Shown here: positions 20,259 to 31,827 of the stretch, piece by piece | Position numbering within the stretch: the first letter of the stretch is position 1 | Layout of the letters: every line of letters begins with the position of its first letter | Assembly (NCBI GenBank): GCA_020809425.1 | Contig: JAGGDC010000003.1 | Location: 124,001 to 188,000, forward strand | DNA: 64,000 nt | Reading direction: 5' to 3' | Source of the DNA: Candidatus Synoicihabitans palmerolidicus | GTDB taxonomy: Bacteria; Verrucomicrobiota; Verrucomicrobiia; Opitutales; Opitutaceae | Notes under the pieces: model-generated | The model's input: the letters and a program-made list of their open reading frames with translations, nothing else | What the model was told of the DNA's origin: nothing | Database searches by the model: none | Position numbers and translations under genes: made by a program

Positions 20259-21863
20259 TTAAAGGTGGACGAACTTGGCGAGGTTGATTTTAGGATGCGC
20301 CTTGATCTCGTCACAAGCTGCTGCGCCCGGCTCGCTATCCACGCGGACCACCATATACGCCGTCTCGCCCTGAACCAGTCGGCTCAAAGACATGTCAGCG
20401 ATGTTGACTCCCGCCCGACCCAAAAGGCTGCCGACTTCGCCGACCATGCCGGGTTGATCCAAATTCTCGAGCACGAGCAGCTTACCGTCAGCGGCCACTT
20501 CAACCTCGCGACCATTGATGCCAACGACTCGCGGATCCTGAGCTTTGCCCATCAGGGTACCCAGCGCGCGGTGTGATTCGCCTTGGGGGTCAATCACTTC
20601 GACCTGAATCAAGTCGGTGTAATCGGAGTCGCTGTTCGACTTGGTAACCTGTGCCTCAATACCCAGGCTCTTCAGCAAATAAGGCGCGTTCACATCGTTG
20701 ACATCGTCCGCGCAAATCCGACGCAAAAACCCGCGTTGAATCGCTCGCGTCACCGCATTGGCATCGAGATCCACGATCTTGCCCCAATAAGTGATGTTCA
20801 GCGCAGCAACTTGCGCCGGCGCGATCTGCTGCACCAACGTCCCCAGCTTCGTGCCAAGATCGAGATAGGGTCCGAGAACCTTCAGCGCCGCCCCGTCAAT
20901 GGACGGCATGTTGACCGCATTGCGAATCACACCGTGACTCAACACCTCCGTAATCTGCTCGGTGATCTCGACCCCCACTGCCGCCTGCGCTTCCGCCGTC
21001 GAAGCCCCAAGGTGCGGGGTCAAAGAAACACTCGGCAACGAGCGCAACTCACTGTCCTCCGCCAAGGGCTCTTCTTCGTAAACGTCGAGACCCGCCGCGG
21101 CCACCTGGCCCGATTTCAGAGCCGCGATGAGTGCGGTCTCCTTGATAATCCCACCACGCGCACAGTTAAATAACCGCACACCCGACTTGCACTTGGCCAG
21201 CGCCGCTTCGTCGATCATGTATTTGGTGTCATCGGTTAACGGCATGTGCACCGTGATGAAGTCCGATTGCTCCAACAATTCGTCGAGAGACACCCCTTCG
21301 AGAGACACCCCTTCCACCTGCAACGCCTTCGCGCGACTCGGGGCCAGATACGGATCATAAGCCACCACCCGCATCCCAAAAGCCTGCGCCCGTTTCGCCA
21401 CTTCTCCGCCGATGCGACCCATTCCCACAATACCGAGAGTTTTACGGAACAACTCGACGCCCGCAAACGCCTTGCGGTCCCATTTACCTGCTTTCATCGA
21501 GCCAGCTGCCTGAGGCACCGGACGAGCCCCGCACAACAAATGCGTAAACGTCAGCTCCGCCGTCGCGATCGTATTGCCGGACGGCGTATTCATGACGACG
21601 ACCCCTCGTTCCGTCGCGGCTTCGACATCGACATTGTCGACCCCGACTCCCGCTCGGCCCACCACCTTAAGGAGAGGCGCCGCCGCCAATACCTCCCGGG
21701 TGATCTTGGTTTCGGAGCGCACCGCAATCGCGTGCACATCCTTCACCAGCTCGAGGACTTGCTCTGGGGTGGAACCATAGGCCTCCACAACTGCGTAGCC
21801 CGGCTGCTCACGCAGATAGGCAACTCCCTTGGCAGATATCTTGTCGGCTACTAGGATTTTCAT
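20259..21863 (-). CDS. serA: D-3-phosphoglycerate dehydrogenase (long, ACT-containing type)
   Basis: First enzyme of serine synthesis. The start is the ATG at 21863 ([17 protein letters not shown]); an in-frame ATG 69 bp upstream would add a non-homologous leader. 534 residues: substrate domain, NAD-binding [17 protein letters not shown], catalytic Arg in [12 protein letters not shown], His in [13 protein letters not shown], an allosteric substrate-binding domain (about 315-455) and a C-terminal ACT domain with [15 protein letters not shown] short duplication, GVSLEGVSL, sits near codon 205. It leads the plsY-hom-lysC-thrC run. Confidence 0.94.
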   Translation of the reverse strand: MKILVADKISAKGVAYLREQPGYAVVEAYGSTPEQVLELVKDVHAIAVRSETKITREVLAAAPLLKVVGRAGVGVDNVDVEAATERGVVVMNTPSGNTIATAELTFTHLLCGARPVPQAAGSMKAGKWDRKAFAGVELFRKTLGIVGMGRIGGEVAKRAQAFGMRVVAYDPYLAPSRAKALQVEGVSLEGVSLDELLEQSDFITVHMPLTDDTKYMIDEAALAKCKSGVRLFNCARGGIIKETALIAALKSGQVAAAGLDVYEEEPLAEDSELRSLPSVSLTPHLGASTAEAQAAVGVEITEQITEVLSHGVIRNAVNMPSIDGAALKVLGPYLDLGTKLGTLVQQIAPAQVAALNITYWGKIVDLDANAVTRAIQRGFLRRICADDVNDVNAPYLLKSLGIEAQVTKSNSDSDYTDLIQVEVIDPQGESHRALGTLMGKAQDPRVVGINGREVEVAADGKLLVLENLDQPGMVGEVGSLLGRAGVNIADMSLSRLVQGETAYMVVRVDSEPGAAACDEIKAHPKINLAKFVHL

Positions 21864-22014
21864 GGAGACAAACGCACGATATCGAAGAGGTCGCACCCAA
21901 CCCCGGCAAGGAAAAGCGTTGGACTTATTCAATCCTGACCGTCCGAGCCCCCCCGTTTAGAAACCGTTCACCTTCATCCATTGCCTTTTCCAAAGGTCCT
22001 CATTTTGATCAGGT

Positions 22015-22635
22015 ATGGACTCGACCGCGCCGCCCTTCGACCGCCTCAGCCAGCAACTCGCCTTCATCATGGAAGTCGACAAACTCAAGGAAGTCTTTCT
22101 TCAAACGATACTTACCAAGAGCGGACGCAGGGAAAACGACGCCGAACACTCCTGGCATCTCTGTCTCACCGTTATCACCTTGGCTGAATACGCCAACTCC
22201 CCGGATCTCGATGTACTTCAGGTTTTGAAGATGTTAATTAGTCACGACATCGTCGAAATAGATGCGGGAGATACCTTCGCCTACGACTTCGTCGGGATGG
22301 AAACACAACACGAACGCGAAGCGGTGGCGGCCGATCGGTTGTTCGGGCTGCTGCCCCCCGATCAATGTTCCGAATTCCGCACTCTCTGGGACGAATTTGA
22401 GGCCCGTGTCACTCCCGAAGCCAAGTTCGCCGCGGCCTGTGACCGACTGCAACCGATGCTGCTCAATATCCATACCGAGGGCGCATCATGGCGCCGCCAC
22501 GGCATCACTCACGATCGGGTAATCGCTCGCAACTGCCACATCGCCGAGGGCTCCGTCCCCCTGTGGCAGCGCATTTCAAGACTCCTGGCTGAGGCCATGG
22601 CCGACGGGTTGCTCGAAGCGCAACCCAAGCACTAA
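22015..22635 (+). CDS. HD-domain phosphohydrolase (5-prime-nucleotidase YfbR/HDDC2 type)
   Basis: 206 residues. Metal-binding residues of the HD fold are visible: the first His in NDAEHSWHLCLT, the paired His-Asp in LISHDIVEIDAGD and a later Asp in AACDRLQPMLLN. YfbR/HDDC2 enzymes dephosphorylate deoxynucleoside monophosphates. Reads intact from ATG 22015, divergent from serA. The exact substrate cannot be told from sequence. Confidence 0.8.
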   Translation: MDSTAPPFDRLSQQLAFIMEVDKLKEVFLQTILTKSGRRENDAEHSWHLCLTVITLAEYANSPDLDVLQVLKMLISHDIVEIDAGDTFAYDFVGMETQHEREAVAADRLFGLLPPDQCSEFRTLWDEFEARVTPEAKFAAACDRLQPMLLNIHTEGASWRRHGITHDRVIARNCHIAEGSVPLWQRISRLLAEAMADGLLEAQPKH

Positions 22636-22729
22636 AAATCGCGTCGCCCTCTCCGTCCGCCATTGCGCAAGTTCGATCAAGCACCAACGGCGGTTCTTGG
22701 GATATAACTGCATCGATCCAATTCAATCG

Positions 22730-23630
22730 ATGCCTTCCGTCACCCTTCACGACTACAAAAAGCGGCTTCAGCGCGTGCTTCACCACGTCCGCACTCACCT
22801 TGATAAGGAGCTACCGGTGGACGCCCTCGCCGCGGTCGCATGCCTCTCGCCCTTCCATTTTCACCGTATTTTCTCCGGCATGATCGGGGAAACCGTCGCA
22901 GCCCTCGTCCGTCGCCTGCGTCTGGAACGCGCCGCTCTGCAACTTAGAAACACGACCGCTGCGATTCTCGAGATCGCCTTGGACGCAGGCTACGAATCCC
23001 ACGAAGCATTCGGCCGCGCCTTCACCCGCGCCTATGGTCTTTCCCCAGGTAAGTTTCATCGCAACCACGCCCGTCCTTGTGCTTGGCCCGCCCGCTGTCG
23101 GGTGCACTACGCCGACGCTCAGGCCTCGATTCATTTCCGCACCATTCCATTCCGCCCTCTTCCCATGAAAATCACCCTAAACACACTCCCTCCCCAGAAT
23201 GCAGCCTGCCTTCGCCACATCGGCCCTTATGATCAATGCGGTCCGACTTGGGCCCGCCTCGGCGATCTCCTTGGCGCCACTGGAGAAATCGAAATCGGCA
23301 GCACCTTCATCGGAATTAGCTACGACGATCCCGAATTCACGCCCTCTTCAGAAATCCGCTCCGATGCCGGCGTCTCCGTCCCCTCCGATTTCATTCCCCA
23401 CGATGGACTGACCGTGCGCGAAATCGCCGGTGGAGAAGATGCCGTGCTCACCTACGAAGGTCCTTATAGTAGGCTGCGTCGCGCCTACCGTCATCTGATG
23501 GGCGAATGGGCTGCCTCGAAGCGGACGAGAACTCGCCGACACGCCGTATTGCGAAACGTATCTGAACGATCCGGACTCCACCGCCCCCGAAGATCTGCTG
23601 ACTGAAATCCACGCGCCTCTGCAACCCTGA
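22730..23630 (+). pseudogene. AraC-family regulator with GyrI-like effector domain, one frameshift
   Basis: Starts at ATG 22730 (PSVTLHDYKKRLQRVL). The N-terminal two helix-turn-helix units are whole: DALAAVACLSPFHFHRIFSG and EIALDAGYESHEAFGRAFTR. A GyrI-like small-molecule-binding domain follows (MKITLNTLPPQNAACLRHIG, YDDPEFTPSSEIRSDAG, YEGPYSRLRRAYRHL). One extra G near 23515 changes frame; the true ending in the next frame reads SGRELADTPYCETYLNDPD and EIHAPLQP with TGA at 23630. Such proteins sense drugs or small cations. A single recent lesion. Confidence 0.82.
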
Positions 23631-23744
23631 CCCAATCTCTTCGTGACACCGCAAAAAAAATCGCCCTACTTAAACTCTACAAAGTCGAATACGTTTCCCC
23701 TCGTACCCCCCCAACTCCTCGTAACTACCGCGGGTTCCTACTTA

Positions 23745-25569
23745 GAGCGTGTCCCATTTACCCTGATTTTGGAAAGGGGGCAGGAAAGCCGATTTTTGAG
23801 CGAATTTCCGGCTATCAATGGCGGATGTAGGCGCATCGCAGATGCAATTTAATGGCTAAATTGCAGTGTCGCAGCAGTCAATGCCTGGATCGTTTCCATG
23901 AGGGAACCTCCGGCAGCCGGTGTATTGTTCATCGTGGGAGTAGGCTTGGTGGTTTTAGGCGGCTTGGGCCTGCGGTGGTTGGTCGGCCCGCAGTCGGGCG
24001 ATGAGCCACAGGTTGTGACCGAGGATGCTCCAGCCTACCGCCAGGTAGCGATTCGTGAAGCCTCTGGCACTCAATCGCTTGCCTTGGCGTTGCTTGATGA
24101 TGACGATGCGGGCCTCCGGCGAAGCCCGGCGATGTTGGAGCGCCACGAACTGCGGCTCCTGCATGCGCCGTTGCAGCAGCTGCGGATCGCGAGGGCAAGT
24201 GGCGTCATAAATGTCGGCTTCTGCCAAGCGTTCGCACAGCCGTTTGGTCGAGAAGCCTCGGTCGGTGCTCGCCGCTTTGATCGGGGTGCTCAGGGCGAAC
24301 TGATTCTGGCGCTCGAGGCTCTGGTCGAACTGACGCCATTCGGCCGGAGCCATTCCCTGATACAACTGCCAATCGGTGATCAACCCCGTCACGTTCTCAC
24401 TGATCATGAGGGTGTTGCCAAACTCGACCTCGCCGGACGCCGTGCCCCGGACCACGGTCTGCACGTCGGGTTCGTAGACGCTAAGGATCTTCTCGGCGTT
24501 GGGCACTGGTCGCGCGCCGATGATGCGTTCGTGGGCCTGTTTGATCGCGGCCGGCAGTTGCTCGAGCATGGCGTCGATGCGCGCAATGATGCGGGTGGCC
24601 TGGCGCTCACTGAAGCGGGTCCGGGCGTAGTCGGCGGCGAGGTGGTCGCGGTGGCGGCGGGCGTGCTCGCCGATGGTGCGCAGCAGGCGTTTCATCTGGC
24701 GGAGCACGCCCTTGCGGGCCCGCTTCGCATCGCGGCGCCGTCGGCTGTGGGTCATCGCGATGCACCACCGATTCATCTGCTTGGCAAAGACTGGCGGCTC
24801 GTTCGGCATCCGACCCCGCAACCCCGCTGCACGGAGCAGTTTCACCGCCTTGAGCAGGGGGTGCGGCTCACGTCGCGAAAGAGCACCCAGTCGACCGGAA
24901 AAATGGATGTTGGCCTGCAGGCAGGTCGAGTCCACCAGGCACGTATCCATCGGCTGCGCCGCAGCCAGTCCCAGTTCGCTCGCCCGGTCCGCCTCATCGC
25001 ACATCTCGATAATGACTTGGCTCATCCTGCGCACCTGCCCGGCGGTGAAGCATTTGGACGCACGCTCCCGCACGCTTTCTTTGGGAGACCCCCTTGATGC
25101 CGTCGATCCGGCGCGCTCCGCAAAAGTCGGCCAACAGATCGCTGGAGGCGATGCTCAGGGAAAGTTTACGCAAGCTGATTTTCCCGCGCATCATGCGCAA
25201 TACCTGCCCCCGCCGCGCCTTGCGCGCGAACTGCAGGTGTCGCGGCAACCCGGCCACGTCGTCGCCCCGCCAGTTTTCCCGGGCAAAGTCCACGGCCATC
25301 GCTTCCAAGTGACTGTTAGCCAGCAACTGGTCGAGCCCCGCCAGTTGATCGCGCAACGCGGCGTAATCTTTGTTGGGTCCGACCGGAGTCAGGTCTGGAC
25401 GCAACCAAGTTTTCAGGGCCACTTCCGGGGCGACGGCTTCGGTAGTATTGTTCACACCAAAGTATACACACCGTTTTTGTGCCGAAACCAGGAAATCCTC
25501 CCGGTTTCGGCCTCTTTATTTTTACGCTACCTCCTCTTCTCCAACTTCTTGCGCTTGTTGGATACGCTC
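23745..25569 (-). mobile_element. ISNCY-like insertion sequence, copy A, transposase frameshifted
   Basis: 1825 bp bounded by inverted ends GAGCGTGTCCCA (left) and GAGCGTATCCAA (right, read inward). The transposase runs on the minus strand from a GTG at 25455: an N-terminal part MNNTTEAVAPEVAL to IDGIKGVSQRK, then in the next frame ERASKCFTAGQVRRMSQV, the first acidic site CLVDSTCLQANIHF, a long basic coiled region RRRDAKRARKGVLRQMKR, the second acidic site KAASTDRGFSTKR and the C-terminal Glu-containing block to RADQPPQAQAA at 23955. The frame break at CTCCCAAAG (about 25085) is the same in copy D. Two further indels near 24845-24895 cancel out. Codon CAG near 24360 is sense here but TAG in the other copies. 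Family assignment (ISNCY) is by motif memory. Confidence 0.8.
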
Positions 25570-25653
25570 TACCTACCGGAGGCCATATTTAACTGATTCC
25601 AAACACGCAGCTTGACCTTCTACATTTGTGGCATAAACTAGTCATAGTTCAAC

Positions 25654-26907
25654 ACTGAGTGCACAGGCAGAGAGGGAGTGGTGCCCTTTCTCCTAATGCA
25701 CTATAATGAATACTATACGTTTGATATTGGGATTGATGATTGGCGGGATTGAGGTTGCGGTAGTCCGCAGGAAGGGAGCGGTGAGCAGCTATACACAAGC
25801 CATGAGAGAGGACGACCGGCTTGGCGGGCCGGTCGTCCGCTCTCTGGGGAAAACTCCGCGCTGGCGTCGTGGGCGCAGAGCGGAGGATTGGGAGTGGTGG
25901 CAAAAATACAACGGCGCATCACCGCCAAGGAACGCGAGGCGATTCATGCCGGTTTGGCCCAAGGCCCAGGGCAAAAGCGGCGTTGAGCGTGCCGCCGCCC
26001 TCGGCCGCGACGCCTCGGTGGTCAATCGCGAGATCACCCGCAACGGCGGGCGCAACAGCTACAGCGGCATGGATGCGCAAACTCGCACTTGCCGTCGGCC
26101 CAAGTGCGCCGCGCGCAACAAAGTCGCCGACACGCCCGCCTTGCGCGACGAGGTGCTGGCCCTGTTTGCCACCGGCGCTACGCCCAAGCCACTCGAAGTC
26201 GCCTTGAGACGACGTCATGGCCTTGATCTGACCCGACGCGTGAGCCACGAAACCAATCTACGACTTCATCTACGTCCACTCCAAAGGCTTGGTTAAGAAG
26301 GAGTTGATCGCTTATTTTCGGCGCAAGAAGCCCCGGCGCAGTCCCGCCCCCCGCGCCAAGGGCAAGCTCTTGGGCCAGTTGCCGGGCGCGATCAATATCG
26401 GCGAACGACCCGCTGAGGTGGAGCGCCGGGAGGTGCCCGGACACTGGGAGGCCGACTTAGTCATGGGTGCGGGCAATCGCACCGCCATTGTGGTCATCAC
26501 CGAACGGGTCTCCCGCTACGTGATGATCGTCCCGTTGGGCGGCGCCAAAGACGCGATCAGCGTCGCCCGCACTCTCATCCGGGCCTTCAAATGCCTGCCC
26601 GCCCACCTGCGCAAGACCCTCACCTACGACAACGGCCGCGAAATGGCCCAACATGCCGCCTTCTCCCTTGCCACAAAAGTGGCGGTCTACTTCTGCAATC
26701 CACACAGCCCTTGGCAGCGCGGTGCGGTCGCGAATATCAACGGTCTGATCCGGGAATACTTCCCTAAAGGCATCGACTTTAACACCGTCACCAAAGGCCA
26801 AATCGCCAAAGCAGAGTGGCTACTCCATAATCTCCCTCGCATCGGGCTCGACGGACAGTCTCCCGCTGAAGTCTTTCATGCTATTATACAAAAACCTGTG
26901 CACTAGC
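25654..26907 (+). mobile_element. IS30-family element, copy B, transposase with two frameshifts
   Basis: Ends share the inward sequence GTGCACAG. The transposase has a helix-turn-helix start (IQRRITAKEREAIHAGL), SVVNREITRNGG, PALRDEVLALFATGATP, then from 26289 an intact catalytic half: GHWEADLVMGAG, LTYDNGREMAQHAAF and QRGAVANINGLIREYFPKG, the IS30 DDE triad. Frame breaks near 25965 and 26250 occur at the same bases in copy C. About 75 bp at 25827-25902, with the hairpin ACGACCGG/CCGGTCGT, is absent from copy C. IS30 proteins move the element by a circular intermediate. Confidence 0.85.
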
Positions 26908-26949
26908 TGCTTGGCGCCGCTCTTGATTCAACCCCCAAAAAAGCCAACT

Positions 26950-27243
26950 ATGCCCACCATAAAAATTCACCTCGATCCCGGCGAATCCGCTGCGATCAGT
27001 AGATTCGCCAGTGCCCTCAACATAACCCCAGAGGACATCGCCTACGCCGCATTGGATCGCACCATGGGTTCAGCATTGGATCCGTTCGGTCCGTACTTCC
27101 ATCACTGAAACCAAAGCATGGCGTCACGATAATCTGCCCCTATGGGCCGATAGCGAACGATCGGTCCATGCCTACGAGGGCATGCGAGATGATCAGCCCG
27201 AAGAGCGCGTTAAATTTGAAATAATTTCACCGCCGGAGCGCTG
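26950..27243 (+). pseudogene. small unknown protein, one frameshift
   Basis: About 98 codons. ATG 26950 gives PTIKIHLDPGESAAISRFA and LNITPEDIAYAALDRTM; a frame change near 27100 leads to ITETKAWRHDNLPLWADSER, VHAYEGMRDDQPEERVKFEI and stop at 27243. I do not recognise the family. The start resembles small ribbon-helix-helix-like proteins, but that is weak. It begins 43 bp after the IS30 end, so the IS may have removed its promoter. Confidence 0.45.
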
Positions 27244-27273
27244 ATCGGGACTGCCTCAAGGCAAATCTTGGCA

Positions 27274-28632
27274 TCACTTACCCACGCCATAAGCGCTAAA
27301 CCCGAGCTCACGCAGTTTGTCGAGGTCGAGTAAATTACGTCCGTCAAACAGAAAAGCCGGTTTTGGCATGGTCTTAATGACTGCAGCGAAGTCGATAGCC
27401 TTAAACTCATCCCACTCCGTGACAACTGCAATGGCATGAGCCCCGACAGCCGCTTCCTCTGCTGAATTAACCACCACTAGACGATCATTGACCTCGCCTT
27501 TCCCCTGGACGTCTTGGCGAATCTGATCGGCTGGAACCTTCGGATCGTAGACCACAACTTCAGCCATTTCAGTCAGCAAATCACGACAAATCGAAATGGC
27601 CGCTGTTTCTCGCGTATCGTTCGTGTCTTTCTTGAAAGCGAAGCCCCAAATCGCAATGCGCTTACCCGCCACCGTATTAAAAAGAGCCTTCACAATGCGC
27701 GTCGCAAACCGCGACTTCTGCCAGTCATTGATCGCGACCACACTGTTCCAATAAGCAGCCACTTCCGGCAATCCGAAGCTCTCGCAAAGATACACGAGAT
27801 TCAGAATATCTTTCTGGAAACAGGATCCTCCGAATCCAACCGAAGCCTTCAAGAACTTCAGTCCAATCCGGCTATCATGTCCAATCGCACGAGCCACTTC
27901 GTCCACGTCCGCTTCAGTCGCTTCGCAAAGCGCGGAGATGGAGTTAATCGAAGAAATTCGCTGTGCCAAAAACGCATTTGCCACCAACTTGGACAGCTCG
28001 GAGGACCACAAATTCGTCGTGATAATACGTTCCCGAGGAACCCAGTTGGCGTAAACGTCAGCCAAGGTATCCACCGCCTTTTGCCCTTCTAGCGTTTTTT
28101 CTCCGCCGATCAATACCCGGTCCGGATTGTGCAAATCAGGAACCGCAGTACCTTCCGCCATAAACTCGGGATTGGATAATACCTGGAACTTCAACTCTCT
28201 CGTATTCGCCGCCAAGATCTTCTGAATCGTCTCGGCCGTCTTCACCGGAATAGTCGATTTTTCGACAATGATTTTATCGGAAGTAGCCACTTCCGCGATC
28301 GTTCGAGCTACGGCCTCAATAAATCGCAGATCCACCGCACGTCCCGCTCCGACTCCATATGTTTTGGTTGGGGTGTTTACCGCCACAAAGATGATGTCGG
28401 CGGCATTGATCTCATCCGCCACCGCCGTGGAAAAAAACAGGTTCCTCCCCAAACCCTCACTTACCACCTCATCGAGTCCCGGCTCGTAAATAGGCAACAC
28501 CCCGGAATTCCACGCATCAATCCGTGGCTGATTCATATCCACCATCGTGACTCTCACGTGAGGTGCTTTTTGCGCAATTACGGCCATCGCCGGACCGCCA
28601 ACATGTCCAGCTCCAATACAGCAGATTTTCAT
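27274..28632 (-). CDS. ugd: UDP-glucose 6-dehydrogenase (animal-like long form)
   Basis: Oxidises UDP-glucose to UDP-glucuronate for surface polysaccharides. Start chosen at ATG 28632 ([18 protein letters not shown]), which begins with the Rossmann glycine motif; the ORF ATG six codons earlier is less likely. 452 residues: [13 protein letters not shown], the catalytic cysteine in [16 protein letters not shown], and the C-terminal domain with [15 protein letters not shown]. This longer architecture is that of eukaryotic and verrucomicrobial enzymes. Intact. It lies 34 bp after the broken aminotransferase on the same strand. Confidence 0.93.
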   Translation of the reverse strand: MKICCIGAGHVGGPAMAVIAQKAPHVRVTMVDMNQPRIDAWNSGVLPIYEPGLDEVVSEGLGRNLFFSTAVADEINAADIIFVAVNTPTKTYGVGAGRAVDLRFIEAVARTIAEVATSDKIIVEKSTIPVKTAETIQKILAANTRELKFQVLSNPEFMAEGTAVPDLHNPDRVLIGGEKTLEGQKAVDTLADVYANWVPRERIITTNLWSSELSKLVANAFLAQRISSINSISALCEATEADVDEVARAIGHDSRIGLKFLKASVGFGGSCFQKDILNLVYLCESFGLPEVAAYWNSVVAINDWQKSRFATRIVKALFNTVAGKRIAIWGFAFKKDTNDTRETAAISICRDLLTEMAEVVVYDPKVPADQIRQDVQGKGEVNDRLVVVNSAEEAAVGAHAIAVVTEWDEFKAIDFAAVIKTMPKPAFLFDGRNLLDLDKLRELGFSAYGVGK

Positions 28633-28666
28633 GGGATAAGGGGCGAACACTGAACACCTGATTCGC

Positions 28667-31600
28667 TCAATCCAAGTCTGTTTTACCGTCGCTTTTAACG
28701 TCAGGCTGCTTGGTAAATCTACGGGTGATACCGACGAATCGACGCGCCGCTTCCTTCAATCCAGATAAGTCTAAAACCCCGAAGCTGAGTCGGATACAAT
28801 AATTCGTGGGGCTATCCCCGAAACACAATGCTCCTGGCACATACAGCACTCCGGCTTCCACGCAGGCTTGGCAGAATTCTGACTCCAAACCGGTATCCAA
28901 AGCGTTCGGGGCCTCCAGCCACAAATACAGACCTCCTTCAGGACGTTTCCAAATCCACCCAAGATCCCCTAACCCTCCAGCCCGCAAGGCTCCGTCCAAC
29001 GCTTCCATTTGCGCCTGATAAGCGGGTCGGATTTTTGCTAACTGGAGCGTGTCCCATTTACCCTGATTTTGGAAGGGGGGCAGGAAAGCCGATTTTTTGA
29101 ACGAATTTCCGACGACCAATGGCGGATTGAGGCGCGCGCAAATGCAATTTAATGGCTAAATTGCAGTGTCGCAGCAGTCAGTGCCTGGAGCGTTTCCATG
29201 AGGGAACCTCCGGCAGCCGGTTTATTGTTCATCGTTGGAGTAGGCTTGGTGGTTTTAGGCGGCTTGGGCCTGCGGTGGTTGGTCGGCCAGCAGTCGGGCG
29301 ATGAGCCACAGGTTGTGACCGAGGATGCTCCAGGCTACCGTCAGGTAGCGATTCGTGAAGCCTCTGGCTCTCAATCGCTTGCCTTGGCGTTGTTTGATGA
29401 TGGGGATGCGGGCCTCCGTCGAAGCCCGGCGATGTTGGAGCGCCACGAACTGCGGCTCCTGCATGCGCCATTGCAGCAGCTGCGGATCGCGGGGGCAAGT
29501 GGCGTCATAAATGTCGGCTTCGGCCAAGCGTTCGCACAGCCGTTTGGTCGAGAAGCCTCGGTCGGTGCTCGCCGCTTTGATCGGGGTGCTCAGGTCGAAC
29601 TGATTCTGACGATCAAAGCTTTCGCTCAACTGACGCCATTCGGCCGGAGCCATTCCCTAATACAACTGCCAATCGGTGATCAACTCCGTCACGTTCTCAC
29701 TGATCATGAGGGTGTTGCCAAACTCGACCTCGCCGGACGCCTTGCCCCGGACCACGGTCTGCACGTCGGGTTCGTAGACGCTGAGGATCTTCTCGGCGTT
29801 GGGCACTGGTCGCGCGCCGATGATGCGTTCGTGGGCCTGTTTGATCGCGGCCGGCAGTTGCTCGAGCATGGCGTCGATGCGCGCAATGATGCGGGTGGCC
29901 TGGCGCTCACTGAAGCGGGTCCGGGCGTAGTCGGCGGCGAGGTGGTCGCGGTGGCGGCGGGCGGGCTCGCCGATGGTGCGCAGCAGGCGTTTCATCTGGC
30001 GGAGCACGCCCTTGCGGGCCCGCTTCGCATCGCGGCGCCGTCGGCTGTGGGTCATCGCGATGCACCACCGATTCATCTGCTTGGCAAAGACTGGCGGCTC
30101 GTTCGGCATCCGACCCCGCAACCCCGCTGCACGGAGCAGTTTCACCGCCTTGAGCAAGGGGGTGCGGCTCACGTCGCGAAAGAGCACCCAGTCGACCGGG
30201 AAATGGATGTTGGCCTGCAGACAGGTCGAGTCCACCAGGCACGTATCCATCGGCTGCGCCGCAGCCAGTCCCAGTTCGCTCGCCCGGTCCGCTTCACCGC
30301 ACATCTCGATAAAGACTTGGCTCATCCTCCGCACCTGCCCGGCGGTGAAGCATTTGGGAGGCGATGCTCAGGGAAAGTTTACGCAAACTGATGTTTCCGA
30401 GCATCATGCGCAATACCTGCACCCGCAGCGCCTTGCGCGCGAACTGCAGGTGTCGCGGCAACCCGGCCACGTCGTCGCCCCGCCAGTTTTCCCGGGCAAA
30501 GTCCACGGCCATCGCTTCCAAGTGACTGTTGGCCAGCAACTGGTCGAGCCCCGCCAGTTGATCGCGAAACGCGGCGTAATCTTTGTTGGGTCCGACCGGA
30601 GTCAGGTCTGGACGCAGCCAGGTTTGCAGGGCAACGTCCGGGGCGACGGCTTCGATAGTATTGTTCACACCAAATTATACACGCCGTTTTTGTGCCGAAA
30701 CCAGGAAATCCTCCCAGTTTCGGCCTCTTTATTTTTACGCTACATCCTCTTAGCCAACCTCTTGCGCTTGTGGGACATGCTCTATCTGTCGGTGCATCCC
30801 TCCATCAATTAGCACCTGCTCACAAATCCGTTGATTAAAATTTGCCGTCCCAATATCGTGATGTGCTTTCACGTTCAACATCTTCGCACGCCACCCAATA
30901 TCCGAACAGGTCGCGAACCTCACTTTCAATCCAGTCGCAAACGGCTTGGTCAAAGTAGAGGTATAAAGCGTCGGAAACTCCTCCCATTCAGCCATGCTCA
31001 GGATGCTTGGCGCCGGCCACGGATTTTGTAATAGATATCTCGATACGCGGCATCCTCGATGGCTGGAATCACCAACCCGGCCTCACTCAATAACCTGCCC
31101 ATCGAAGCCTTCTCTTCCGTCGTCAGACTGCGCCCCGAAGGATTGGAATACTCAACTGACGAAATACACTGCCTTGACCCGCTTGGCCTCTCCAGAAGCA
31201 TTCAATCCCTTCAGCAAATCCTCAAAGGCCTCGTCATCCAACACCCCATCAGCATCGACTGGAATCGAACGAGCTTCGATACCAAGTCCCTTGAGCATCT
31301 CTAGAAAGGCAAAATAGCTAGGGCGATCAACCAACACAATGTCGCCTGGGTCGCACAACACCTGCATGGCCAAATAAAGCGCCTGCTGAGAGCCATTTGT
31401 AATAAAGCAGCCTCACTGCACCTGATGATGGTCCAATTCCGGTTCCAATGAACACAGATGATCACTCAACAAGCGTCGTAATCCTGGTCGCCCTTGATGG
31501 CTCCCGTACTGCAGATACTCCGCCGGCGTTTTATCTGCCACCAGACCTTTCACCACATCGCGCACTTTCTCCGCCGGCAATGTCGACGTGTCCGTAAATC

Positions 31601-31748
31601 CAGCCGCAAGCGAAAGAAGCTCCGGGTTCTCCAAGGCCATCACCATTAAACGAGCAATGGTGGGCGGTTGGGCTCGCTGACCTAAAGCTGAAAAAGTGAT
31701 CGTCGAAGAGTCTGGCATAGTGGCAAGTGGCCAACGTGGTGGGCTCAT
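28667..31748 (-). pseudogene. PLP-dependent aminotransferase (class I/II, LysN/MocR-like) split by an IS
   Basis: Gene starts at 31748: SALGQRAQPPTIARLMVM, LLSLAAGFTDTSTLP, EYLQYGSHQGRPGLRRLL. A TGA replaces one codon in HQVQ-stop-GCFITNGSQQALYL near 31415. Later pieces: DIVLVDRPSYFAFLEML, YSNPSGRSLTTEE, the PLP-binding lysine in STLTKPFATGLKV and HHDIGTANFNQRIC. The ISNCY-like copy C is inserted after HRQI; on its other side the gene resumes with LAKIRPAYQAQMEAL and WIWKRPEGGLYLWLEAP to the stop at 28667. Frame changes also occur near 31165 and 31010. The parent was about 448 residues, of the family making 2-aminoadipate, branched-chain or aromatic transaminations. It is certainly dead. Confidence 0.85.
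29045..30782 (-). mobile_element. ISNCY-like insertion sequence, copy C, internally deleted
   Basis: 1738 bp with ends GAGCGTGTCCCA and GAGCATGTCCCA. The transposase resembles copies A and D, but 87 bp at the junction after CATTTGG (near 30355) are missing, which removes the frame-shift site. A TAG replaces CAG in TDWQLY-stop-GMAP near 29657, also found in copy D. First acidic block VDSTCLQANIHFPVDWV is in frame here. Element sits inside the aminotransferase gene. Uninterrupted gene sequence on the two sides joins as HRQ-(I)-QLAKIR with at most a 3-bp duplication (CAG). Confidence 0.85.
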
Positions 31749-31827
31749 ACGCCCAAAACAAAAGCTAAGAACGGTGTGCCCCTCGTTAGTGACACACCGT
31801 GTTATCTAAATCATTGAACCCTCAGAG

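Noticed and set aside
25040..25095. Programmed frameshift in the ISNCY-like transposase
   Set aside because: The needed shift is +1 at TCC-CAA with no known slippery heptamer or downstream structure; a shared mutation in a dead lineage is simpler.
23898..25097. Long plus-strand open frame of 399 codons (and similar ones at 29198-30391 and 50950-52122 minus)
   Set aside because: It is the antisense shadow of the ISNCY-like transposase; it recurs only because the element recurs, and it has no family pattern.
28667..31748. Two separate aminotransferase genes
   Set aside because: The two parts join in order and sense across the IS insertion and make one normal-length enzyme.
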